Origin: Cristatella mucedo | Lineage: Eukaryota; Bryozoa; Phylactolaemata; Cristatellidae | Direction of reading: 5' to 3' | NCBI GenBank assembly: GCA_009760855.2 | Contig: WPIO01000062.1 | Coordinates: 1,272,001-1,336,000, forward strand | DNA length: 64,000 bases | Part shown: one piece after another, positions 18,549 to 29,700 of the stretch | Numbering within the stretch: the first letter of the stretch is position 1 | How the letters are laid out: each line of letters opens with the position of its first letter | Translations under genes and position numbers: made by a program | The notes under the pieces: generated by a model | Told to the model about the DNA's origin: nothing | Database searches by the model: none | Seen by the model: the letters and a program-made list of their open reading frames with translations, nothing else

Positions 18549-18797
18549 TTATAATTCATTTTCTTCACTTACATAATCACTTCTAAGTGGTGGTATATCA
18601 TCAGATTCAGTGTAAAAAGTAAAGTCGTCTTCAGCAGACTCAAACCCAGATTCGGATTCGGATTCGGATTCGGATTCGGATTCAGGTATATAATCAGGAT
18701 CTTCGGATTCTGTATCTGATATTGACTCAGTATCTGAAATATTTATATCCATAGAGCTTTCTTCAACTTTTAAAAACTCTGGATTTTCGTTTTCCAT
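18549..18797 (-). CDS. Small acidic protein with SE repeats
   Basis: 82 residues from the ATG at 18797, chosen because attatagaaATG precedes it; an upstream in-frame ATG (18863) lacks the motif. It is extremely acidic, with DTESISDTESEDPD and a tandem (Ser-Glu)n tract encoded by repeated gattcg units at about 18655-18683. It could be a DNA-mimic or histone-binding acidic protein. No family is recognised. Confidence 0.6.
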   Translation of the reverse strand: MENENPEFLKVEESSMDINISDTESISDTESEDPDYIPESESESESESESGFESAEDDFTFYTESDDIPPLRSDYVSEENEL

Positions 18798-18888
18798 TTC
18801 TATAATAATGAAATTATTTTTGTTAAATACATTTATAACATCGACCTGGATTAGTACCTTCAATTAAAGCTTTTTCAATCTTATAATC

Positions 18889-21800
18889 TTAATGCCCATA
18901 AGCATAACTACAACGACCACAATCTAGCCAGTAACGTTTTGATTCAAATGGTGATAGTGCAACTTTCTCCATCTCATTAGTAAATAGTTCGTGTTTATCT
19001 TGAGATATTTTATGAAACTTTCTAATTTGACTTTCACCAAACTTCTCATTTTGTTTACCTTTAAAAATTTCTATACTTTCAGTTAAACAACTAACAAATG
19101 TGTCATGTCCCATAGTCTTAGTTAAAACTGCTTTTGTTACTCATTTTGCGGCAGCTTTCCTTTCAGCATCAACGATACTTACAGAGTATAGCTTTGGTCT
19201 TAAAGCACAAACTTCTGACATTACTTTTCCTTCTGCCTCATCCTTAAATTTACCGATTGTATCATCATCAAAATAATCAGGCATTGCTTTCATATCATCA
19301 TAAAGATTAGATGTTTCAACGTTCATAATTAGAGAATCAGTGTCAGTATAGATTAAACTAATCTTGTCTCCATATTTCTGTTTTATAACATCGTAATAAA
19401 ACTTTTGCATATGTAGCTTTGATAAATTTAGAATTGCACTACCGAGGAATATTGGTTTATTTAATTTTGTTTTAGATTGATTCATTTGAAGATTGTCAAA
19501 TACTCTCCAAAGTCTCTAAAGTTAACCATATTTGGATCTCTTATTCGTTTATTAAATTTCCTTTTTCCTGCTTCATCGATAGTACTTACTAAATAAGTTT
19601 TAACTCTTTTTTCAACATCTTCACAGGTTTTACCATAGAATGAATTCATTATAAGTTTCCAAAGGTTTCTTAAAAACTTTTTATTTGAATTTAATGCTTT
19701 CATTTCAGCACACATTTCAATATAAGGTCTAAGCCATCTTGATTGATTAAACTTGAAAACTTTCTATACATCACAAACCATTCCGTGTGTTAAACAGAAC
19801 TTTAAATATCTATAACGAAGAAGATAATCCTTTTTTGGATTAAAGTCACATATTAACTTTGGAATATTACTTGCTCCTGCTTTGAACTTATTTTGAAAAC
19901 TTGAATATTCACTACAATTAACAACTCTATTAGAAGCGCATAATGGATATTCATTGTGTAAATCATGATAATACTCTTTAGTTTTTGGATCGTACTCGAT
20001 ATCAACAACAAAGAAGTAACTAGTATCTGATTCATCCTCTAACTTAAGAATTCTATCAATATCCCACCCTTCATTTGAAATTTCAATAATGTTCCCTTGT
20101 GGAAGAAGCTCCATCATTGCGGTAGGATAAAGACTTGTTGCGTCTTGGTAAGTTATCCATGTTATTGGTTTATCCTTATCATAATCAGGAACTAAAGGAT
20201 TATTTGCCTTAACAAGTCTACTGCTAACCTGACATATTCCTCCACGAATAGATTTTTTTAACATGTCATAATTCTCTCTATCAGACAATAACTCAATCTT
20301 TACTCCTGAAAACCAGAATACTGCATTCCATGAGAAGTTTGGTGTTGTTACAAAGTTTTCTGGATCTAATTTTAGTTTTGATACCAATCCTTTTCTAAAA
20401 CTTTCGAAACAATCAGCAAGCAATGAAACGTCTGTTTGAAGATATAAATTATGATATTCTAACATATTTTTACAATCAAACTCTTTCCAAACATCATTTG
20501 CTTTTTTATAACTTTCATCGGATATACCAGTCATGTAAACACTTGAATAAAAATCATCTTTACTTGGAAGAGATGAAGTGAAAAACTTCTCAAAAGAATC
20601 CATGAACTCGTAAGGATATTCTCCTTTAGTTGCTAGCATATTAAGGTTTTTATTTGGATAAAGTTCACTTAAGACTTTGTTAGAAATTGGAAAACAATCA
20701 ATGGTTTTACCCATTGTTGATGCTATAAAGCTTAATGAACCAAGCATAAATTGTGCACTATCCTTAAAAAGAGTATCTTTAACCCTTAACATCATATACT
20801 TCTCAAGATTATTAGCTATTGGTTGTGCTTCAACGCTAAAATTTTCAAGAGCTTTAACAATTATATGTGAGTCATACCCTCTAAAATTGTGAAATATAAC
20901 AGGAAGTTGCCATCTCCTAAAATTAATTCCAGCTTTTAAGTTGCAAATATGATGCGCTGGGCCTCTATATTTATTTGTTAGATGACAGTGATCGTGGACT
21001 TTTCTCAAATCACTTACTTTGGAATTGAATGGTTCTTTACACATCCAACATAATAAAGCATTTTCATATTCATTATATTCACTTTCAGTTAAACTATCCA
21101 TTTTACTTTCTCCACTATGTTCAATCAATGTGCTTTTCAAGAAATCTGATAACTCAAATAATCTTCGTAGAAACTTAACAACACAATCAGATCCAACATT
21201 AATAAACCTATCAAAAACTTTCCCCTTCCAGTCAACTATGATAAAAGCAGCTGAACATGGTATGTGTTTTGAAGAATTTTCTTGTTTTTCAATTATACAC
21301 TCAAAATCAGCATAACAAACGTATGGGCATGTATTAAGATGTTTGAAAGAATCAAACTTAATAAACTTACTATCACCATGTGGCATTAGATAAACAGTGT
21401 TTCCAGAGTTCATACTTTCACATATTTCTAAATGATTAGCTACTTGTTTTTTATCAAAGAATCTATTTAAGCATCTAAGACAATAATACTTTTTTCCTCC
21501 AGACTTTGGTGGTCTACATAATGAATTAAAATTACTAATCAACATATAATGCTCTTTTTTACCCTTAACAACTAGCAAAAGATTTACATGTCTACCTTCT
21601 TTCTCGTCTGATTTTTTTACAACTCTCAGTGGTGAAACCCTTGATTCTTTATACCCACATGAATAAACATTTATACTAACATTCATTGCTTTCTCTAATT
21701 TATTAACATCTTTAACCATTAAAGGCCATTCAATCTCATTAAGAAGATTAGAATGATTATTAGCTAAAATCGTTTTTAAGTCACTTATTTTCCACATATT

Positions 21801-22388
21801 TCTTTCTATTGAGTTTAGAGATCTTAAAACACACCACAAAGCGCAAAACTCATCATTAAGATTTTTTAAATTATACACTTTTTCTTAACAAGATATTCAG
21901 GTGTTTCAATGTATGTACCACCGCTTAAAGGTATGTATTTAGAAATAACAACAGAGAATGAATAATAACCAATAAATAACCATCCAGAACCAACATTTCT
22001 TTCTACTAACATCTCAGAATTAGTTCCTGAAGAAAGCATTACTTTTTCATATATTGAGTTAGATGATTCACTATCCATCGTTAACATTGATTTTGATTGA
22101 GCTCCTTTTTTTCTATGTCTCCATTATTAAACATTCTCATGTCGAATGATATTTTAAAATGAACTCTAACAAACCTCCATGAACTTCTAACTCTGTTAAG
22201 TAATTCATTTGTTTGATACCTAAGAGACTCTTAAAGTGACTCAAAGTCTGCATATGTTCTTTTTGATTTATAAGAAAAAGTTAAGGTATTTCCATTAGCA
22301 GAAATAACAGGTTCTATAAAAGCAACTTTGTTTAGTCTTCCTTTTTTCCAACGTATTTTCTACTTGATGGTTTGAAATCAATGTTCAT
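18889..22388 (-). pseudogene. pPolB: Protein-primed family B DNA polymerase, multiply broken
   Basis: The largest gene of the element. The long intact part (21878-19764, 704 residues) holds a zinc-finger-like CLRC...H...C, 3'-5' exonuclease motifs YADFE, HNFRGYD and YLQTDVSLLAD, an endonuclease-VII-like insert (CWMC ... VHDHCHLTNKYRGPAHHICN), and polymerase motif A DATSLYP. Motif B NSFYGKT (about 19630-19650) and motif C YTDTDSL (about 19335-19355) lie in following frames. Breaks: TAG at 19764-19766, a one-base loss near 19500, TGA at 19141-19143, a shift near 21880, TAA at 22231-22233 and a further shift near 22350. The N-terminal frame has GSGWLFIGYYSFSVVISKYI. It replicates the element by protein priming. 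Confidence 0.9.
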
Positions 22389-22607
22389 TAACCTTCTAGA
22401 TTCAAAAAGGAAAGAATTTCTTTGGCTTATTCGTGAAGACATTTGCTATATAAGGTAAAAATATTTATGCTAATTGATGTTGATTTGAGTCTAGTGATGA
22501 TAGAATGTTGCCTTTTGCGATATCGGGTAATTTTTTGACAACCGATGGTGGAACCGAGGTTGGCGAAAAATTAGACGATGTCGTAAAAGGTAATATTCCT
22601 ATCATCA
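22387..22607 (-). repeat. Right terminal inverted repeat of the Polinton
   Basis: Near-identical inverted copy of 204-424. It ends ...cctatcatca before the flanking aggcat. Confidence 0.95.
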
Positions 22608-22613
22608 AGGCAT
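22608..22613. repeat. Right target-site duplication (aggcat)
   Basis: Direct repeat of 199-204. Confidence 0.75.
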
Positions 22614-23652
22614 GTGCATTAGTGCCAGGCGCTTCGATAATTACAGCAGAAGCAGCAGGTGCACACATAACTGTCCGGGTTTCAGACCTATAGGTGCCCG
22701 AGGATTCCTTTATTACGGTAGAGTGTTTACTGCTTAATATGCTTCATTTACCCTTCCTTACTCGGCTCGGATCCGTTCAAAATGGGGGATGGGGTTCGGC
22801 AATTGGAGGAAGGGCATCTGCACAAATTGCAAACTCCTCGAGCATCGAAGCAGCGCAGCCACTAGTCGAAACTAGGCGACGCACAAGGCGATCAATTGAC
22901 CTGATGAATAAGGATGCCCGCATCTCTATAGGAAACTACGGTATTGAAAAACAAGGGACAGGGTAATTGCTGAAAATTAAACTCAGCTGCAAGGATCGTT
23001 GTGTGCAATTCTATTCCTAATGAGCCGAGGGCATAATGCCCTGCCGGGACCGAGACGGGAGCCGCTCACTCGATCGGCTCAACCGAGGCTACATCGTCGA
23101 GGTCCTCGGGTTAGGGGGGCTGCTAGGCCGGACTGGAGCACTACCTAGGCCGGATCTGACCTAAAGATCGGAGTTTGCCGACCTCTGTATTCGAGGCACA
23201 AACAAACGACTAGATCAGAGCAGCGTGCTCTGCCATGGGAAGCCTGACTTGTAAATATTCGATGGAGGGCCGTCTGCGTAGGTACGGAAGGCTATATGAG
23301 AGCGACACGACCATGAAGTCAATACGCTGCTTGATGGGGATAGGGAGCATTCGCTGCTTGGTGGGGAGCCAGTGCAGGTCGGTTGGACCTGATAAACAGC
23401 ATGTCATGTAATTAAAGTAATGATTTTTCCTCTAACTGGAATTTATATTTTAGCTTCGAGTGTGTCTAAAGAACGCTGGTCCGCTAACAAACGGAAGTAA
23501 ACTGTGACCGACCTTGGCTGCAGACAACCTCTCACAACCTCAGGTTAGGGCGCTCGGGCGGTTGCAGCGTGCCTGTCGGTGGCTCACGAGCGAGCGTTAG
23601 ACTTGAGCTGCAATTAGATGTGACCAGACCCGATATTGGCTGAGAACCCATA
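22614..23652. other. Host DNA between the Polinton and the RSRC1-like gene
   Basis: GC-richer host sequence. About 23300-23400 is a short reverse-strand LINE fragment: the codons for DLHWLP and KQRIDF match other LINE copies in the window. Otherwise no gene or repeat was recognised. The promoter of the downstream gene is presumably in the last few hundred bases. Confidence 0.5.
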
Positions 23653-23741
23653 ATGGGGAGTCGCTCAAACAGCGAGGACCGCTCCAGGAAGCACCGCAAG
23701 CGCAAGAAGAAGAAGGGTTCAAGCTCGCGTTCGCGCTCCAG
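23653..23741 (+). CDS. RSRC1: RSRC1-like exon 1
   Basis: ATG at 23653, Lys/Arg/Ser-rich, donor AG|GTTTGT, ends two bases into a codon. Confidence 0.8.
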
Positions 23742-26700
23742 GTTTGTGCGCCGTCCTGATCGTTCGCTTACCTTACGGAAGGAATTTGGTCTTGGTCACG
23801 ACCTTCTTGGCTAAGGCTGAAGACCTTGCGACGTTTTATTGTTACGAGATTGTGGCGGCTGTAGGTCTCCAAGCTATGACAATCGTAGCCATACAAAGCA
23901 TAAGAAGTCGGGCAAGGGACACAAGCGGAGGTCCCGCTCGCGCGACCCGCCTCGCCGAAGATCTCGCAGCCGTTCGTCGTCTGGACGCAGGCGTGGTGGG
24001 AGCAGAGACCGCTTGCGCTCGCCCCCGAGCCGCCGTCGCTCGTCAAGTAGAGATCGTCGAAGAAGGTCGCGGAGCTCATCGCCTGCGGCGCGCTCTCCGA
24101 AGAAGGATCATCGACGTCGACGCTCTCGCAGTGTTCAGCGGCGCCGGTCTTCTAGCAGGAGCAGAAGTCGCTCGAGGAGTGCCAGCCGGCAGAGCCAAAG
24201 GTACTTCGCAATGTTGGCTGCTGGCGAAGCCCATTCGTATGGGACAGAACCAGGACCGGATGCTTCCGTCCCGGCTTTGCAGTATGTTGTACAGAACCCT
24301 CGTGTAGTATCCAGCTGGAAATTGCATGTTGGCATACGAAGATCACTGACTGTAGCATATGCTGTCATTGCTCTACACTATATCATTGCTCTATGCAACA
24401 TGGCCCTACACTAAGCTCTACACTACCTCACGGCTCCGTGCTTGGTCCTGTTCTTATCACGATTTATACTCTTCCTCTTGCCGATGTGATTTCCAAGCAC
24501 AATCTATGCTTTCACTTATATGCGGATGACAAGTCAGTTGTACCTTTGCTGTGATCATTCCCAGCCCTCAGCATGTCGAATTCTGTCAACTCCCTTGCTG
24601 CATTGTATTGATGACATCCGAACATGGATGGCAGCACATTTTTTTAAATTGAATGATGATAAAACCAACTTACTAGTTATGGGCAAACCCAGTGTGATTC
24701 CGAAATGAAAAGGCTAGTGCTCAAAATCAGCTCTACCAGCATATCTCCTATTGAATCTGCACGAAATCTAGGTGTCATGTTGCAAAGTAACCTTTCGTTA
24801 GACGACCACGTCAGCTCCACAATCAAGTCTGCCTACTTTCAGCTACATAACATTGCTAAAATTCGGGCCTGTTTAGACAGGGATACCACTATCTAATTTG
24901 GTCCATGCATTTGTGACATCCTGTCTTGACTTCTGTAACACTCCTTGCTGGTCTACCGGCCTGCGCAGCAATCAGGCGCTTACAGCTGGTGCGAAAACTC
25001 GGCAGCTAGGCTTGTCTGTAGTAAGCGTTGCTGTTGCCACATCACACCACTTGTCGCCGACCGGCAGTGGTTCCCAGTCAAGCAACACATCGACTTCAAG
25101 GTTTCGCCGCTCACTTGTAGGTCCCTTCATTCTTTGGCTTCAGCCTACCTATCAGATATACTGCCCCCACCAAGCTTAGTATTGTACCACCCCTTTTTGG
25201 AATCTAACTGTTTACTTATACGTAATAAATAAATCCTAGCTGATTCAACAGCCTCTTTGTATAGCGACAGAAGAGCCTTTAGGGGTATCACCACCGCTTG
25301 CAGTGGCGATAAAGGATCGCCCACCACAGGAATCGAACTCACGACCTCGGGACCGAGGTCATGAAAGCAACCGCCTTACCTAGTGTGCCATCACGGCTCA
25401 CCTACAAACCTCAAATCCTTTGGAGACCCTGCCTTTAGTTCGTATGCTTTCAAAGCCTGGAACTCACTCCCGACTTGTGTCGCGACATCTTCTGACTTGA
25501 CCACATTTAAAAAGAAACTAAAAACCCATCTATTTATCACAACATCAAGTGGGTCCATGTGATTTGTCCTTATGTGCTTATGCGTGCTGATACTGTTCAT
25601 GCTGCCACTAACCACACTTCCTTGCTGACCCTGTGCATGTCACCCCTTACCATGTTATTCTTGTTGTTTATCGAGCATGCTACCTCTAACCATTCGATCG
25701 TATTTCCTTTGCAGCAAATGTAAAGCGCCTAGCAAGAGATTCAGTACTCGGAGGGTGCTTTATCTAGTGTTTTATTATTATTATGTAATTCGTGATGTGC
25801 TCTTTTGCAAAGCATGTACAAGGGCCAACATAGCTTAAGCTAATCTAGCCTAGAAAAAAACCTCCACAGTAGTATGAAGTGCATTGGCCACGTGAAATGA
25901 TCCTTGTGACATAGTAACGTGTTAGATGATGTTTGCATATCCATCGATGGACTTGATGGAATCTCCTAGTGCTTTCAAAGATGGTGCTGTGCTGGATTTT
26001 AGGTGCTGCATTGAGTAAGCTGAGCGTGCATCAGTATACTGAGAGTATTCGACCCATATTTGTGGATCAACGTATGACCGTATAGCACTATATGCTGCTG
26101 CTCTGGGTCTTAGCTAAGGGGTAAGGTGCTCGCACTTCACGACTCAGATCTTGGGTTTGAGTCCTGCACCAGGCAATTCTCTATTGCTAACTGCAAGCAG
26201 GAGTGCTAGTCGCACATGCTCTTCTGGTGCTTTATAAATGAGGCTGTCGAATCAGCTAATATGTGTTTACCTTCCCTTGAGGCTTATCTTTACAAACTAG
26301 ATGCTTTCTGGGTTTTTTAAGATCTTCACAAGGTTTAGCAGCAATCAGCTGGTGCTGCCTTGTCAAACTCTGCACCAGCAGTGTAAACATTAAACTTTGG
26401 CACAGCTGGCCTTGATTTTGCCACTGAGATTCAAGATTGGGTTACCTTGTAGTTAGTAATTCTATAATTCTATCTTAATACAGCCTGCGAGTCAGTCGCC
26501 TACTGTCAGGCTTCTGAACTAATTACAAATGATAGCGCTTGGCTATTGCTTCACTAGCAGGCAGTTGTAAAGCTATACGATGACCTGATTATTGTTATTA
26601 TTACTCGCTTGCATCTGTAAAAATCACTTTAAACTTTGCTTTGGAAGGCAGCCATGAGTGTCCACTGACCAAGCTGGTAAGCACGCCCTATACGTTAGCC

Positions 26701-29700
26701 CTCCCTCCCCCATGAAGAATCACGGGCAGATTCCATTTATGCATGTCCATTGTCTTACCAAAGGAAGGCACAGCACACTTCTGGTAGGCCATGCTTCTGG
26801 TAGGCCATGCTCACTCCTGCCAGCTTTCCAATAGTCCAACGCAGCTGGTCCAAGCAGAAATAAGGAAAGCACCCATCGTTTATTTGGGCAACAGCCAAGG
26901 AAGAGCACAAGCTGCTGGAATGCCACTGCCGCCCTGTGAACAATCCTTTTTAGTCGTGTGAAATTCTAGCAACTATGAGAATCCATGTTGCAGCTAAATA
27001 TGCAAATAATCAAATTATTTCCCTGCCCCTGTTTTGATACTCTAAATTGCGATACTTTCCGTCCTATTGTTACTATAAATATCACTCCCAGGCCTTTGTT
27101 TAAACATAATGTCAGAGGCAGACTAACCAAACAGACTAATAAACCTAGCTTATTATAGGGGTATATGATGTAGTAAAAACCTGGTTCATATTAGTACAGT
27201 CGATTCAGCTTTTAAGAATAAAAATGGCCATTCTTATCAGCGGATTATTCCCATATGCGGAGTGAGACAATAACTAGAGTAAATCTGGGTTGAGGAACTG
27301 CTTTCTTAATAAGGTTGTAAGGTTATAAGAGTCTTATAAGAGATATTCTTATGCGCAAGTCGGCTGTAGTTCCAGACCGTAAGTTTATTAAATAAGCCAG
27401 CAATACTCTGCTTTATCGACCCGAAAGTTAACCAGAGTAGGTTTTGACTGTTGTGCTGTTGAGCTTGATGGCTTGACACAGCCAATGCCCAAGATTGACT
27501 TTTGCATCGCGGTTTATTGTGGAAGCATTGCAACCCACTCGAGAAGTGCCTCGGAAACGATTCGTGTTAGTGGTTGAGCATCAAATGTAGTCCATTGACG
27601 AGTTGCCACCACGAAACAAATTTGCCAGTTTTCACTCGACCAGAAAAACACCTCGTGCATGTTTTCGGTGCTGTTAGACAAAGATTAAGTCAATCTAGAA
27701 TGACGGGATAGCAGCTTGCTTAAGGTATCCATCGATCGGATGATGGGAGCAAATGTAAAGTGCCTAGAAAGAGATTTAGTTCTCTGATGGTGCTATAACA
27801 GATGTATTATTGTTGTTGTAGCAGCTTGTTTAAGGTATCCATCTGCCCTCTTAAATGCATTCTGCGTTTGAGTGTATGTAAGTCCTTCGTTGTGACTCTG
27901 GCATTCCCTGGCTGCCATGCATTGTCCACAGAGGAGTTCACGTAGGATGACAGATTAGTGAAGCTTTATTGTTTGGATCTTATAGGTAATGTCCACATTG
28001 ACCGTGCAGCTCAGCTAGAGCTCTCTGACATCCCTTTGACAGAAAGCATGCCTTTCGGGTGGCTGTTCATTTGGCATCGTCCATTCGTATGTTCCTTTTG
28101 CTCCCGTTGTGGCTCTTTAACTTTAGAGCTACACGGAGGGCCACCGTAGTGAGACCATCTTTTCTTAAATGGCTGCTGTTTTTTTTACTATCCGCTTGCA
28201 ACTGTTATAGCATTTTATTCGGCAGCGTTTGCGGCTATTCTGTTGTTTCAGCCCGAAGAGAGAAAATGAACAATTGTCAGCAATGTCAGAGCTGGTATGA
28301 ATCTTAATTGCCTGGATTGTGTACCTGCAGTTGTGCCTCACGAGTTGTATGTGTTAGCAAGTGGGAAATTCACACACAACCGTTTATTACGTAGACGCCT
28401 GCCGAGCAAGTCAAGATTCGCATGCAGATGGCCATCGAAAAAGCAAGTATGTGATTTTTACAACAGCTTCAGGGGATAGCTGTGTTTAGCGAAAGTAAAT
28501 AATCACTTCTGTTTGTATAGCACCCTAAGGGACTCAAATATCTATGCAGGCGTTTCACATATGCCATGGGGCTCGAGCCCACGACCTCGGCCAGACTTTG
28601 ATCGGGGCGACCACCTGAACCACTGGGCCAAACCAGCTCGGTGATGTTATTCAGCTAGTCCGATTGCCGTGCTGTTAGCTGATCCATTACACTGTGTAAA
28701 AAAAAATCGCCGACACCGTATATCGACAGCTGCTATGGCTGTAAATTTGTTCGGGCAATAAGAGATTTTCCATGCGATGCCAGGCAAGCTAAAGTTCTGC
28801 AAAGCATGTGAAAATATGTATTGCAAGCCCAAAAACTAACACGCATGCTGTTGATATGTATGCATTTAGAGCTTCTGTGTTGTCTCTTCTGAAGCAGCAC
28901 ATTCTGCAGAGCCTGAGTTTTACTGAAACTGTGTGCGCCGTTACTGTGCACGCAGTTACAGGCTACTGGTGTACCCCGTAATACCCCGTCTTAGCTGCCA
29001 GTCGATATTGCTCCAATGTCGTTCTACGGGGTACAGATCAGGCAACTGGCTGGGTCACTTTGCATCAGCACCAAACAAGGATTTGCCAAACAGTACTAAC
29101 TGGCCTGGCAGTGTGCTTAGGGTTGCTATGTTGCTGCCAAATGTAAAGATGCCCAGCCAGTATGATTGCAACATTTGTCCGTCGACCTTGTTGCTGGCCT
29201 GTGTACATGCATATGGTCCTGAGTGTGTATTACAAATTAGGCTCATTTAAACTGCTGGCTGAATCAATTAGAACTGAATTGAACAAGCTGGGCGCATCAG
29301 CAATGTTGACTGAGCAGCCGAATTAGCTGCTGCATCTGCTGGCTCGATCGTCATTGATTAAAAATTAGTGCTGCTCGATCAGTCTTATCCAGCCCTTATG
29401 TTGATGTTGCGCAAACTTATCTATATTTTTGCAATCCTTTAGTTGTGATGGCACTTATGCCAGCTGTAGCTGCCGTATGTTCAGCACCTGGTTTTCATAA
29501 AATCTGAGCTGTAAATTGGTGTAACGTGTTTGTAGAAGCCCAACGTCTCCTTCTGATCTGTTGTATGTATGCGAATCACACTATCATGTTTAAAAAAAAA
29601 CCATCATACCTGCCTGTCAGATATCTGAGGTTCGGGAATTTAAAATTCGGAACACTTGTAGCATCCCTTGCAGTCAGTCATTGCCTACGCCTTACGTACT

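Larger units (their letters stand above)
204..22607. mobile_element. Polinton/Maverick (adintovirus-like) element, 22.4 kb
   Basis: Evidence for a full-length element is the pair of 221-bp inverted repeats, the flanking aggca(t) duplication, an integrase gene abutting the left repeat and a protein-primed DNA polymerase gene abutting the right. Between them are MCP, penton, packaging ATPase and adenain-like protease genes. This set defines Polintons, which are both self-synthesising transposons and probable viruses. Genes lie on both strands with short spacers. The composition is AT-rich against the flanks. Many frames are interrupted by stops or one-base shifts, so this copy is unlikely to be autonomous as assembled. 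Confidence 0.95.

Noticed and set aside
23744-24307. Alternative frames across RSRC1 exon 2
   Set aside because: The Arg/Ser codon bias opens neighbouring frames. Only the RS frame fits splice phase and family.
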